From Alphaproteobacteria bacterium (GTDB lineage: Bacteria > Pseudomonadota > Alphaproteobacteria > RF32 > CAG-239), in NCBI GenBank assembly GCA_017935485.1, contig JAGBHO010000016.1, positions 1 through 64,000 on the forward strand: 64,000 bases of DNA. The letters run 5' to 3'. The notes beneath the pieces are model-generated. The model saw nothing but the letters and a program-made list of their open reading frames with translations. It made no database searches and was not told the origin of the DNA. Positions within the stretch are counted from its first letter, which is position 1. Every line of letters begins with the position of its first letter. Both the position numbers and the translations under genes were made by a program. Below are positions 52,769 to 61,855 of the stretch, piece by piece.

Positions 52769-53799
52769 TCTTCCATCCAATCTTTGACAAGAGCAATAAA
52801 AAACATTGTTGAGTTAAATGTTAAATGAGGTATTGCTTCAATTTTTTGCCTATCAATTAGGTCAAATATTTCCACTACACTGAAATTTTTATTATTAATA
52901 ACTGCAGAATGAATTTCTTCAAACAAAATCCAATATGAAGATGCATTGGCTTTATCAAATAACATTCTAAAAATTTCATTCTTGCATTCTTCAATTATTT
53001 CTTTTCTATCACTTAACTCTCTTCCGTCTAAAACAGGCGAAAAACAATTTGGAGTTCCTTCTGCAATATTACTTCTGTGTAGAAGTCTGCTTAAAACTAA
53101 CATTTTTATTTCATTTGATGTCACGTGACGATTATGTTTATCAAACTCTCTCATAATATTTATTGTTATGTTTTCCTTGTTTTCACATTTTTTTCCCGAT
53201 TGATGCTTTTTAATTTCATCAAATATTTTATCTAAATATTCATTGTTAATTATAGTAGAAGATTTAATTTTTATTATTGATTTAATATAATCTGACTTGT
53301 TTTTATTTTCACCTACAAATGTTACTTTTAATAAAAAATCATCTATGCTTTCGTTTGTTATTCTTGTTTCATCAATATATTTTTTTTCTATGCAAGCCTT
53401 TTTCAATCCTTCGATGATTGATTTTTTGGATTCTTCATTAAAATTTTCAATATTAAATGTTTTTATTGTATTATCTTTTAATATTGTTGAGGCAAACCCT
53501 CCTGTAAATAAAATATAATTTACAAAATTTTTATTAAAATCTGATTGATAATTTTTATAGAGAGTTACTAAATATTCACCAATTTGCTTTCCTCTTAAAT
53601 TTTTACTTGCTTTTGATTGAATATCCCAAGCTCTATCTCCCATTCGATGAATACCAGTTACATCATTAAAAAAATCAATTACAAAATAGAATATTTGGTC
53701 AGAATCTTTATGAAAATTCATAAGATAAAGTAATGCCTTAGTTTCCCCTTCAGAAGCAGATTGATTCGTTTTTTCTGTTGATGTAACCACATATACCAT
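52765..53799 (-). CDS. PD-(D/E)XK nuclease (Cap4/DUF4297-like), partner of the zinc-hook ATPase
   Basis: The 344-aa protein has Asp46 in DFFNDVTG and then DIQSK (Asp59, Gln61, Lys63), the D-x-Q-x-K form of the nuclease core seen in Cap4/DUF4297. The C-terminal part is helical (EIFDLIDRQKIEAIPHL) and may contact the ATPase. Start at 53799 lacks a clear SD. The pair is divergent from the small recombinase. In Lamassu-Cap4 systems the nuclease degrades DNA when the SMC-like subunit senses phage replication; that is family knowledge, not shown here. Confidence 0.78.
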   Translation of the reverse strand: MVYVVTSTEKTNQSASEGETKALLYLMNFHKDSDQIFYFVIDFFNDVTGIHRMGDRAWDIQSKASKNLRGKQIGEYLVTLYKNYQSDFNKNFVNYILFTGGFASTILKDNTIKTFNIENFNEESKKSIIEGLKKACIEKKYIDETRITNESIDDFLLKVTFVGENKNKSDYIKSIIKIKSSTIINNEYLDKIFDEIKKHQSGKKCENKENITINIMREFDKHNRHVTSNEIKMLVLSRLLHRSNIAEGTPNCFSPVLDGRELSDRKEIIEECKNEIFRMLFDKANASSYWILFEEIHSAVINNKNFSVVEIFDLIDRQKIEAIPHLTFNSTMFFIALVKDWMEE

Positions 53800-53973
53800 T
53801 TATATACTCATATTATTTGTAATAACTACAAACGAGATTAAGCATAAAATAAAACAAATACAAGTAGAAAATGTTACTTTGATATACTTATATGTTTTAT
53901 TTCTTATATACTATAACATCAGAGCATACCCTATTTTTACATTTACAAAAGTGTAAAATCTAAATTATTTTGC

Positions 53974-54002
53974 TTGACGATTTTACAGCTGTAAAATATA
54001 TT
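53974..54002 (+). promoter_or_regulatory. Promoter with palindromic operator in the spacer
   Basis: TTGACG (53974-53979), 17 nt, TATATT (53997-54002). The spacer is filled by the perfect palindrome ATTTTACAGCTGTAAAAT (53980-53997). Related half-sites TTTTAC/GTAAAA occur at about 53937, 53951 and 54014. The palindrome is a likely operator or recombinase-binding site. Confidence 0.75.
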
Positions 54003-54036
54003 CTTAAATATAGATTTTACATCAAGGGGTATGGCA

Positions 54037-54594
54037 ATGATATTTAATTATATACGAGTCTCTTCAATTGAGCAAAGCACAGAACGACAACTAAAAGATG
54101 TCACTTGTGACAGAGTGTATGAAGAAAAAATTAGTGGTAAAGATACCAATCGTCCTCAGTTACAAGCAATGCTGGCAAATATTAGAGCAAACGATATCAT
54201 TAACATACACGAGATGAGTCGCTTGGCTCGTAACACTCGTGATTTATTAAATCTTGTAGAAGAAATAACCTCAAAAGGAGCTACTATCATTTTTCATAAA
54301 GAAAACCTGACTTTTAAGGGAAATGAAAAGCAAGACCCCTATCAAAAAATGATGATGGTTATGTTAGGAGCTGTTGCAGAGCTTGAAAGGGCTATTCTAT
54401 TAGAAAGACAAAGAGAGGGTATTGCAATAGCAAAAGCTAAAGGGAAATACAAAGGTGGAAAAAACAAACTAAGTAGTGAGCAAATCACTGAATTAAATAA
54501 TATGCATAATCAAGGAATGCCAATTTCTTGGATTGCAAAACAATTTAAAATCACTAGACCTACAGTTTACAGTTATTTGAAAAAAGATGGTTAA
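54037..54594 (+). CDS. Small serine recombinase (resolvase/invertase family) 1
   Basis: The ATG at 54037 (MIFNYIRVSS) has AAGGGG 7 nt upstream and fits the family start better than the ATG at 54031; 185 aa. The catalytic Ser is in YIRVSS, with RLARN and an E-helix (AELERAILLERQREGIA) following. The C-terminal HTH is SWIAKQFKITRPTVYSYL. It is a resolvase/invertase rather than a large integrase. It is likely autoregulated through the operator in its promoter. Confidence 0.88.
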   Translation: MIFNYIRVSSIEQSTERQLKDVTCDRVYEEKISGKDTNRPQLQAMLANIRANDIINIHEMSRLARNTRDLLNLVEEITSKGATIIFHKENLTFKGNEKQDPYQKMMMVMLGAVAELERAILLERQREGIAIAKAKGKYKGGKNKLSSEQITELNNMHNQGMPISWIAKQFKITRPTVYSYLKKDG

Positions 54595-54606
54595 TGCACT
54601 ATTTCT

Positions 54607-55203
54607 CTAATCTTTATGTTGATTTATAAATCTTCTAATAGTGCTTCTATCAACCTTAAACATTCTGGCTATTTGGGTTTTAGGGATATTTTGTTCAGCA
54701 AGTTGTAGGATTCGTTCTTTGTTTTTCTTTAAATCATTGAATGCACTTTTACGACCAAAAGGACGACCAAGGTGCTTTCCTTCTGCCTTAACTCTTTTTA
54801 GAGCTTCTTTTGTTCTTTCAGAGATGAGCTGCCTTTCTATCTCTGCAGCTAAACTGAAAGCAAAAGCAAGAACTTTACTCTGGATATCTGAACCAAGACG
54901 ATAGTTCTCTTTTAATGTCCATATTTGACACTCTCTTTCTAAACATTCTTTTAATATTCCCATAACTTCTAATAGATTTCTACCAAGACGACTTAGTTCT
55001 GATGCAATTAAAACATCTCCTTTTTTTAATTTTTTGAGTAATTTGCCGAGTTTTCTTTCATTTAGAGGTTTTCTTGAAGATATTTTTTCTTCTACCCACT
55101 TATTAATTTCTATATCATTTGCTTCACAATATGTTGAAATTGCTAATTTTTGGTTTTCTAAGACCTGAGTTTGTGTGCTAACCCTTATATATCCATATAT
55201 CAT
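54607..55203 (-). CDS. Small serine recombinase (resolvase/invertase family) 2
   Basis: The start at 55203 (MIYGYIRVSTQTQ, 198 aa) follows AAAAGGA. It has YIRVST, ELSRLGRN, the dimer helix (AAEIERQLISERTKEAL) and an HTH (KTQIARMFKVDRSTIRRFI). It is convergent with recombinase 1, 12 nt between stops, but clearly different in sequence, so the two are not a recent duplication. Confidence 0.88.
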   Translation of the reverse strand: MIYGYIRVSTQTQVLENQKLAISTYCEANDIEINKWVEEKISSRKPLNERKLGKLLKKLKKGDVLIASELSRLGRNLLEVMGILKECLERECQIWTLKENYRLGSDIQSKVLAFAFSLAAEIERQLISERTKEALKRVKAEGKHLGRPFGRKSAFNDLKKNKERILQLAEQNIPKTQIARMFKVDRSTIRRFINQHKD

Positions 55204-55256
55204 ATTCAATCCTTTTAAAATATTTATCAGATTGAACAAAAATACATAAAAAAATA

Positions 55257-55295
55257 AGCGAGATAATTAATTCACCAATTAATTATCTCGCTTTT
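55257..55295. terminator. Perfect 16-bp hairpin upstream of recombinase 2
   Basis: AGCGAGATAATTAATT-CACC-AATTAATTATCTCGCT with short T-runs. Its inner 15 nt recur in reverse at 55413-55427, next to the restriction locus. Confidence 0.75.
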
Positions 55296-55339
55296 GATAT
55301 CATACAAATTAATCTAAAATAATCAATTAGAATCTTATA

Positions 55340-55432
55340 TTATGCTTTGAAAATAAGCATATTCTAGCAAAATTAATGTTTTAAATGAATATTCCCTAAA
55401 ATAGGGTGGGTTAATTGGTGAATTAGCCCATT
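55340..55432 (+). promoter_or_regulatory. Regulatory region of the restriction locus
   Basis: Inverted repeats TATGCTT/AAGCATA (55340-55360), CCCT-N5-AGGG (about 55394-55406) and GGGTTAATT-GGTG-AATTAGCCC (55408-55429) lie just before the first gene. They may be control sites, but no controller gene is visible. Confidence 0.45.
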
Positions 55433-56516
55433 GTTAGAATGTATAAATAATATATCACTATCAGAAAAAGAAATACCTTTAAATACTCAAGTAAAGGGAT
55501 GGAATTTACATACTCAAATTTACAATTTAGAAGATTATAAAGAAGATATAACAGCATCAAATGATGAAAATATTGACATTTTAGAGCAAGATATTGAAAA
55601 ACTTAGTCCTTTTTTATTAAAAATCTTGCTTCAAGATAAGACAACTGGAAAATACATTCGTTTTGCTTGTGATGAATATGCCAAATATGGAGAAGCCTAT
55701 ACTGCTGAAAAAGAAATACTTCCGGAACTTATTACCAAAGATAACACTAGAATAATCCAACCAAGAATATCAAAAACCAAAGATGAACAAATAAACAGAA
55801 CTCGTAAATCGGCTGAGGTTTTTACTCCTTCTTGGATTTGTAATGAAATGAACAACCATTGTGATGAAGAATGGTTTGGTTATTCCAATGTATTTAATAC
55901 CCCAAATGGTCACGATTGGATACCAACAACAGAACCTATACAATTTGCAGAAGATAAGAAAAGCAAAAAAGAAGGTTGGATGAAATATGTTGATTCAAAA
56001 AGATTAGAAATAACCTGTGGTGAAGCACCTTATCTTGTTTCCAGATATGACACAACTACCGGAGAGTTTTTGCCAATAGAGAAAAGAATTGGTCTTTTAG
56101 ATAGAAAACTTCGCATAGTTAATGAAAATACAACAAATGAAACAGATTGGTTTAATTGGGCAAAACGAGCATATGAAGCCACTTATGGCTATGAATACCA
56201 AGGAGATAACTTGCTTTTAGCAAGAGAAAATCTTCTTTGGACATTTATTGATAATTTTAAATTCAAACACAAAAAACAACCAACACTAACACAAATCAAA
56301 CAAATAGCCAATGTAATTGCGTGGAACATTTGGCAGATGGATGGGCTTACAGATACAGCTCCTTTTAGCGATTCCAATGAAGATGACAGTCAATTAGAGC
56401 TTTTTAGCGATTTACCAAAAGTTTTAGAACCAATGCTTTGCAAAATAAAGGATTGGCGAAGCGATAAAGTTTTTTATTTCCAAGAAATAAAGAAAGGAAA
56501 CAAAAATGAAATTTGA
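55431..56516 (+). CDS. Restriction-modification methylase subunit (motif X part)
   Basis: The 361-aa frame begins with TTG at 55431; no ATG occurs before codon 140, so the start is uncertain. Residues 126-142 (KSAEVFTPSWICNEMNN) match the N-terminal F/Y-TP motif of N6-adenine methylases. RLEITCGEAPYLVSRYDTT and GDNLLLARENLLWTF are typical of large Eco57I-like restriction proteins. The D-P-A-x-G-S-G and NPPY motifs are absent from this chain and lie in the next genes. It overlaps the next gene by 11 nt. Confidence 0.75.
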   Translation: MLECINNISLSEKEIPLNTQVKGWNLHTQIYNLEDYKEDITASNDENIDILEQDIEKLSPFLLKILLQDKTTGKYIRFACDEYAKYGEAYTAEKEILPELITKDNTRIIQPRISKTKDEQINRTRKSAEVFTPSWICNEMNNHCDEEWFGYSNVFNTPNGHDWIPTTEPIQFAEDKKSKKEGWMKYVDSKRLEITCGEAPYLVSRYDTTTGEFLPIEKRIGLLDRKLRIVNENTTNETDWFNWAKRAYEATYGYEYQGDNLLLARENLLWTFIDNFKFKHKKQPTLTQIKQIANVIAWNIWQMDGLTDTAPFSDSNEDDSQLELFSDLPKVLEPMLCKIKDWRSDKVFYFQEIKKGNKNEI

Positions 56517-57519
56517 TGTAATTATAGGAAATCCACCATATCAGGAAACCAGAGAAAATACTTCTGATGGCCCAGTTTATGATAGATATATGGATGAAGC
56601 ATATAAATTAGCGAAAATTGTTGAGTTAATTACACCAGCAAGATTCTTATTTAATGCAGGACGAACTCATAAACATTGGAACAAAAAAATGTTAAATGAT
56701 GAATATTTTAATGTATTACGATATGAACCTGATAGTAAAAAAATATTTTCCAATACAGATATAAAAGGTGGAGTAATCATATCTATAAGAAATAGCAAAA
56801 AGAAAGTTGGAAAAATTGAAGTTTTTACTTCTTATCAAAAATTAAACTCTATTTTACATAAAATGAAAAGAGAATCTTACGACAGTCTATCTTCTATAAT
56901 GTATCCTTATTCGACATATTCTCTTAATGAGGAATTATTTTGTGATTTTCCTGAACTTAAAAACATTCTCAGTAATTATAAAATAATAACAACCAATATA
57001 TTTGACTTATTATCTATGCTTTTTGTTGATGAACCTAAAAATAAAGAAGAATTTTGCTGTTTATTAGGACGTCAAAACAATCAAAGAGTTTTTAAGTATA
57101 TAAATAAAAAATATATAAATACAGGAAATAATTATACTAAATATAAAGTAATTATTCCTAAATCTAATGGTTCAGGAACATTTGGAGAAAATTTATCATC
57201 ACCATTAATAGCTGAACCTTTTATAGGATATACTCAATCATTTTTAGGTATAGGTGCTTTAAATACAATATATGAAGCACAATCACTAATCAAATATATT
57301 TCATCAAAATTTACACGAGCTTTGCTTGGTATATTAAAAAGCACTCAAGATAATCCTCCTGAAAAATGGAAATATGTCCCCCTTCAAGATTTTACTGAAA
57401 ATTCTGATATTGATTGGTCTAAATCTATACACGAAATAGATTTACAGCTCTATAAAAAATATGGGTTATCAGAAGAAGAAATTCAATTCATAGAAACAAA
57501 AGTTAAACCTATGGAGTAA
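56506..57519 (+). CDS. Eco57I-type N6-adenine methylase (NPPY part)
   Basis: The 337-aa protein starts MKFDVIIGNPPYQE, placing catalytic NPPY at residues 9-12 and thus lacking the upstream SAM motif I. Target-recognition-like sequence follows (YKVIIPKSNGSGTFGENLSS). AAAGGA within the previous gene is the ribosome site. It needs a partner for SAM binding, probably the first or third protein of the locus. Confidence 0.82.
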   Translation: MKFDVIIGNPPYQETRENTSDGPVYDRYMDEAYKLAKIVELITPARFLFNAGRTHKHWNKKMLNDEYFNVLRYEPDSKKIFSNTDIKGGVIISIRNSKKKVGKIEVFTSYQKLNSILHKMKRESYDSLSSIMYPYSTYSLNEELFCDFPELKNILSNYKIITTNIFDLLSMLFVDEPKNKEEFCCLLGRQNNQRVFKYINKKYINTGNNYTKYKVIIPKSNGSGTFGENLSSPLIAEPFIGYTQSFLGIGALNTIYEAQSLIKYISSKFTRALLGILKSTQDNPPEKWKYVPLQDFTENSDIDWSKSIHEIDLQLYKKYGLSEEEIQFIETKVKPME

Positions 57520-57524
57520 GAACT

Positions 57525-60500
57525 ATGGCTAAAATCAACATTAAGACAAGTAAAAAAGTAATACCTATGTGTTATGCCTATACTACTCCTCAAATAGCTA
57601 GCCACGAAGGTTGGACTAAGATAGGCTTTACAGAACAAGATGTTGAAACTCGTGTTAGGCAACAAACCCAAACTGCTGATATAGAGTATAAAATAGAGTG
57701 GAAAGCCAATGCTATATATGATGATGGTTCAGGAGATATTTTTCACGATACTGATTTTCATTGTTATTTGAAAAAAATTGGAATTGAGAGAAAAATAGGA
57801 ACAGAATGGTTTCATATCCTACCTCAAACATCCAAGCAACGATTCGATGAATTTAGGGCAAATAGAGGAATTGCTCAAACAGATGTTGTAATAGAATATA
57901 AATTAAGAACAGAACAGCAAAAAGCTGTGCAGCAAGCAAAATCATATTTTCAACAATATGCAGATGATGAGCCTGAGTTTTTATGGAATGCAAAACCTCG
58001 ATTTGGTAAAACTCTTTCAGCATATGATTTATGTAAACAATTAGATGCTAAAACAGTTCTAATAGTTACACATCGTCCAGCTATTGCAACCTCGTGGTAT
58101 AGTGATTATGAAAAATTTTTTGGAACTCAATCTGGTTACTTTTTTGTTAGTCAGGTTGATACACTAAAAAACAAACCTTGTGTTGTAAAAAGAGAAAATT
58201 TACCACCCTCAGCAAGAAAATATATAGAATTTATATCATTACAAGACCTTAAAGGTGCAATAGATTTTGGTGGAAAATATGACAAATTAAAGCATATTGC
58301 CCAATTAAAATGGGATTTATTGATTATTGATGAGTCTCACGAAGGTATTGATACATATAGGGCAGATATTGCTTTTGATAATATAAAAAGGAAATATACT
58401 CTTCATTTATCAGGAACTCCTTTTAGAGCTTTGGCTAATTCAAAATTTGAAGAAAAAGCTGTATATAACTGGACATATGCTGATGAACAAAAGGCAAAAA
58501 AAGAATGGGATGAAACAAAAGAAGAAGAAAATCCTTATTCTACTCTACCTCAATTAAATCTTTATACTTATCAAATGTCTGAAATCATTAGAGACAAGCT
58601 ACAAAAAGGTGCTGATTTTGATGATGATGGAGAAACAGAAAGCTATGCATTTGATTTAAATGAGTTCTTCATCACTAATTCAAATGGCTCATTCAAATAT
58701 GATGCTGATGTAGATAAATTTTTAGAAGCATTAACCACTCAAGCAAAATTTCCATTTTCAACAGAAGAACTTAGAAATGAATTAAGACATACTTTTTGGT
58801 TATTAAATCGTGTTGATAGTGCCAAAGCATTAGCAAAGAAATTGAAAGAACATCCAATATTTAGGGAATATGAAATAGTCCTAGTTGCTGGTGATGGTAA
58901 TTTAGATGAGGATACAGAAAATCAAAAGTCCTTTGATAAAGTTGTAAAGGCAATCAAAGAAAATGACAAGACAATTACAATTTCTGTTGGACAATTAACA
59001 ACAGGAGTTACTGTGCCGGAATGGACTGCTGTATTAATGCTAAGCAATGTAAAAAGTCCTGCTCTATATATGCAAGCTGCTTTTAGAGCTCAGAATCCTT
59101 GTTTATTTAAATATGGACAACTGCAATTTCGTAAAGAAAATGCTTATGTATTTGATTTTGACCCTGCTCGAACATTAGTTGTTTTTGAACAATTTGCTAA
59201 TGATTTAAATACAACAACTTCTGCAGGTAAAGGAAACATAGATGAACGCAAGCAAAACATCAGGGAGCTAATCAACTTCTTTCCAGTGTATGGTGAAGAT
59301 GATGAAGGAGAAATGATAACCCTTGATGCCGAAAAAATTCTTACCATTCCTCGTAAAATTTATGCAAAAGAAGTTGTTCGTAAGGGATTTATGTGTAATT
59401 TTTTATTCCAAAATATCAGTAATATTTTTAATGCACCCAAAGAAGTTATTGATATAATACAAAATTTCACTCCTCAAAAAGAGCCTATCGGTGTTACATA
59501 CGAAACAAAAGATAAACTCAATATTAATACTGAGGGAGAAATCGAATTGTCATCGGAAATGGTTATTGGTAAAGCTGCTGATATATTTGGAGAAAAATTA
59601 TATAATAATATTGAAGATGAACTAGTTAAAACAGTTGAAACCATAAAAGATGAAATTCAAAGTAAAAAAGAAGTCGATGAAATTAAAGAAGATTTGAAAG
59701 AAAAATTTCATATAGGAACTTCGGCAATGATTGAAATTGCTAAAAAAGAATATGGAAAGGATTTAAGTAAATCAGCTCAAAAGAAATTGGTTCAAACATT
59801 AAATGCTGATGCCGAAAGGACTTTTGAAAAACAATTTGGTTCCTATAAAATTGATATTGAAAGACTTGAACGAGACCGCAAAATAGAAATAAAACAAGCT
59901 AAAAATGAAAAAGAAATAGCTGCTATTAACCAAAAATTTGATACAACTAAATCTGTTGTTGAAAATAATCTAGCTGAAACATTAAAGAATTCAATTAACC
60001 AAGTTGTTCACGAAGCTGGTAAGACCATTGTAGAAATAACAGAAACAGACATTAAACAAAGAGAAAAGCAAAGTATTGAAGAAGGTGTTCGAGACCATTT
60101 AAGAGGTTTTTCAAGAACAATACCATCGTTTTTAATGGCTTATGGAGACGAAAATACAACATTAGAGAATTTTGATACAATTATTCCAAATGAAGTATTT
60201 AAGGAAGTTACCAGCATAACTCTTGATGAATTTAGATTTTTAAGAGATGGTGGGGATTATGTAGATGATAAAACAGGTGAAACAAAACATTATGCTGGAA
60301 ATTTATTTGACCCAGTAGTCTTTAATGATTCTGTAAAAGAATTTCTAAATTTAAGAACTAAATTAAGTAATTATTTTGATGAAGAACAGATAGAAGATAT
60401 ATTTGATTATATTCCACCGCAAAAAACAAACCAAATCTATACTCCTAAAAAAGTTGTAAAAGAAATGGTTGATAATTTAGAAAAAGAATGTCCTGAATGT

Positions 60501-60818
60501 TTTGAAAATTCAGATAGAACTTTTATTGATTTATATATGAAATCAGGTCTCTACATTACAGAAATTGTAAAAAGACTATTTAATAGCAGTAATTTGAAAC
60601 AAAAATATCCAAATGAACAAGAAAGATTAGAACATATTTTTGCAAATCAAGTTTATGGTTTAGCTCCAACAGAAATTATCTATCGTATTGCAACTGCTTA
60701 TATTTTAGGTTTTGATGAGAAAATGAGTATTGATAAACATAATTTAAGATTATTTGACACTTTACCTTCTGTTCAAAAAGGAACTCTGGAAAAAGATTTA
60801 GATAAGGTTTTTAAGTAA
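57525..60818 (+). CDS. GIY-YIG nuclease / superfamily 2 helicase / methylase-like fusion (restriction subunit)
   Basis: The 1097-aa protein opens with a T5orf172/GIY-YIG-like nuclease (YAY at 17-19, TKIGFT at 31-36, Arg43, GTEWF with Glu94). An SF2 helicase follows: Walker A AKPRFGKT (156-163), DESH (269-272), and the motif VI region YMQAAFRAQNP. A long charged coiled-coil part leads to a C-terminal methylase-like segment, QIYTPKKVVKEMVDN then FIDLYMKSGLY (about 1000-1010) in place of DPA-x-GSG. It probably cleaves DNA using ATP translocation. It starts 5 nt after the methylase. Confidence 0.85.
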   Translation: MAKINIKTSKKVIPMCYAYTTPQIASHEGWTKIGFTEQDVETRVRQQTQTADIEYKIEWKANAIYDDGSGDIFHDTDFHCYLKKIGIERKIGTEWFHILPQTSKQRFDEFRANRGIAQTDVVIEYKLRTEQQKAVQQAKSYFQQYADDEPEFLWNAKPRFGKTLSAYDLCKQLDAKTVLIVTHRPAIATSWYSDYEKFFGTQSGYFFVSQVDTLKNKPCVVKRENLPPSARKYIEFISLQDLKGAIDFGGKYDKLKHIAQLKWDLLIIDESHEGIDTYRADIAFDNIKRKYTLHLSGTPFRALANSKFEEKAVYNWTYADEQKAKKEWDETKEEENPYSTLPQLNLYTYQMSEIIRDKLQKGADFDDDGETESYAFDLNEFFITNSNGSFKYDADVDKFLEALTTQAKFPFSTEELRNELRHTFWLLNRVDSAKALAKKLKEHPIFREYEIVLVAGDGNLDEDTENQKSFDKVVKAIKENDKTITISVGQLTTGVTVPEWTAVLMLSNVKSPALYMQAAFRAQNPCLFKYGQLQFRKENAYVFDFDPARTLVVFEQFANDLNTTTSAGKGNIDERKQNIRELINFFPVYGEDDEGEMITLDAEKILTIPRKIYAKEVVRKGFMCNFLFQNISNIFNAPKEVIDIIQNFTPQKEPIGVTYETKDKLNINTEGEIELSSEMVIGKAADIFGEKLYNNIEDELVKTVETIKDEIQSKKEVDEIKEDLKEKFHIGTSAMIEIAKKEYGKDLSKSAQKKLVQTLNADAERTFEKQFGSYKIDIERLERDRKIEIKQAKNEKEIAAINQKFDTTKSVVENNLAETLKNSINQVVHEAGKTIVEITETDIKQREKQSIEEGVRDHLRGFSRTIPSFLMAYGDENTTLENFDTIIPNEVFKEVTSITLDEFRFLRDGGDYVDDKTGETKHYAGNLFDPVVFNDSVKEFLNLRTKLSNYFDEEQIEDIFDYIPPQKTNQIYTPKKVVKEMVDNLEKECPECFENSDRTFIDLYMKSGLYITEIVKRLFNSSNLKQKYPNEQERLEHIFANQVYGLAPTEIIYRIATAYILGFDEKMSIDKHNLRLFDTLPSVQKGTLEKDLDKVFK

Positions 60819-60830
60819 AAAGGAACTATT

Positions 60831-61166
60831 ATGCTATTTGAAGTATTGGGAGAAGATTTACGCAAACAGCTGTCTCATATAACTAAAAATTTAAGAGGTG
60901 GTAGAAAATCTACTCTTTATATTGAGATATATGAAGATAACATTATTTTCGTGTATAGAAACATTGAAATGCCAATAAGTGTCTTAAATCATATAAGTGA
61001 AGAACATAAATTAAGGGCAATATACACTATTTCGGATTATGCATTACTACATAAATTAATTAAAAAATTTAAGAATTGTGATAGCTACTTACTAGATTTC
61101 TATCCAAATTCTATTAGAATTCAGATAGGTAGTGTAAAATTTGAAGTATCTGCAAATTTACAGTAA
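60831..61166 (+). CDS. Hypothetical protein at the end of the restriction operon
   Basis: The 111-aa protein starts 12 nt after the helicase with AAAAGGAAC upstream. Alternating beta strands (TLYIEIYEDNIIFVYRN) suggest a small domain. It may be an accessory or regulator. Not recognised. Confidence 0.6.
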   Translation: MLFEVLGEDLRKQLSHITKNLRGGRKSTLYIEIYEDNIIFVYRNIEMPISVLNHISEEHKLRAIYTISDYALLHKLIKKFKNCDSYLLDFYPNSIRIQIGSVKFEVSANLQ

Positions 61167-61170
61167 CATA

Positions 61171-61203
61171 AAAGCCTCAAGGTTGTTTAATCTTGAGGCT
61201 TTA
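61171..61203. terminator. Bidirectional terminator of the restriction operon
   Basis: AAAGCCTCAAG/CTTGAGGCTTT with a 10-nt loop, between convergent genes. Confidence 0.9.
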
Positions 61204-61226
61204 ATTTTATCAATTAAACAAATTCT

Positions 61227-61853
61227 CTAATCATTAAATTCAGTCATTAAATTTTCTACATTGAATCCGATTGATTCTCTTATGATATCTTTAATACTCA
61301 AATTATTGATTTTTGTTTTAGCATTTATATCAGCACCATAATAAATTAGTAATGAGGATAGGTATATCATATCATTATACCCAGCAATCATTAAAGGTGT
61401 AACATTAAACTCATTACCAATATTGGGGTTTGCTTGATTTTCTAAAAGAAAAATAGAAATTTCTTTTAGGTTTCGTCTAATACTTTGATATAAAATTGTT
61501 TCTTTATTTTTATCTCTCCAATTTATATTAAAACCTAAATTTAGCATTTTCCTTAATACAATGATTTTTTGAAATTGTCGGAGATGTGGATTACAAACAA
61601 CAGCAGATGCTAAAGAATATCCATTTCTCAAATTTTGATTTAACATTGCTTTGTTTAGCATTTGAAGAAGTAAATAATATGATTTACTTGTTAAAAAAAT
61701 GTTGAATATGTTATTTTCTCTTTCTTTATAAAAATAAGATAAATCATCTACATCAATTAACTCTAATTCATCTTCTAAATATCCAATATCTTTTCTATCT
61801 TCCCTTACTGCATTATCTATAATTCTTCTTGTATAATCTTTACCTTCATTCAT
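61227..61853 (-). CDS. Ankyrin-repeat protein, 208 aa
   Basis: Two clear ankyrin units are seen (NKETILYQSIRRNLKEISIF and NVTPLMIAGYNDMIYLSS, with NPNIG and DINAK turns), and earlier segments look like degenerate ones. AAGGAG supports the start. It lies 2 nt after the small gene, so they form a pair. A protein-interaction role next to the restriction genes is possible; function unknown. Confidence 0.75.
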   Translation of the reverse strand: MNEGKDYTRRIIDNAVREDRKDIGYLEDELELIDVDDLSYFYKERENNIFNIFLTSKSYYLLLQMLNKAMLNQNLRNGYSLASAVVCNPHLRQFQKIIVLRKMLNLGFNINWRDKNKETILYQSIRRNLKEISIFLLENQANPNIGNEFNVTPLMIAGYNDMIYLSSLLIYYGADINAKTKINNLSIKDIIRESIGFNVENLMTEFND

Positions 61854-61855
61854 TT

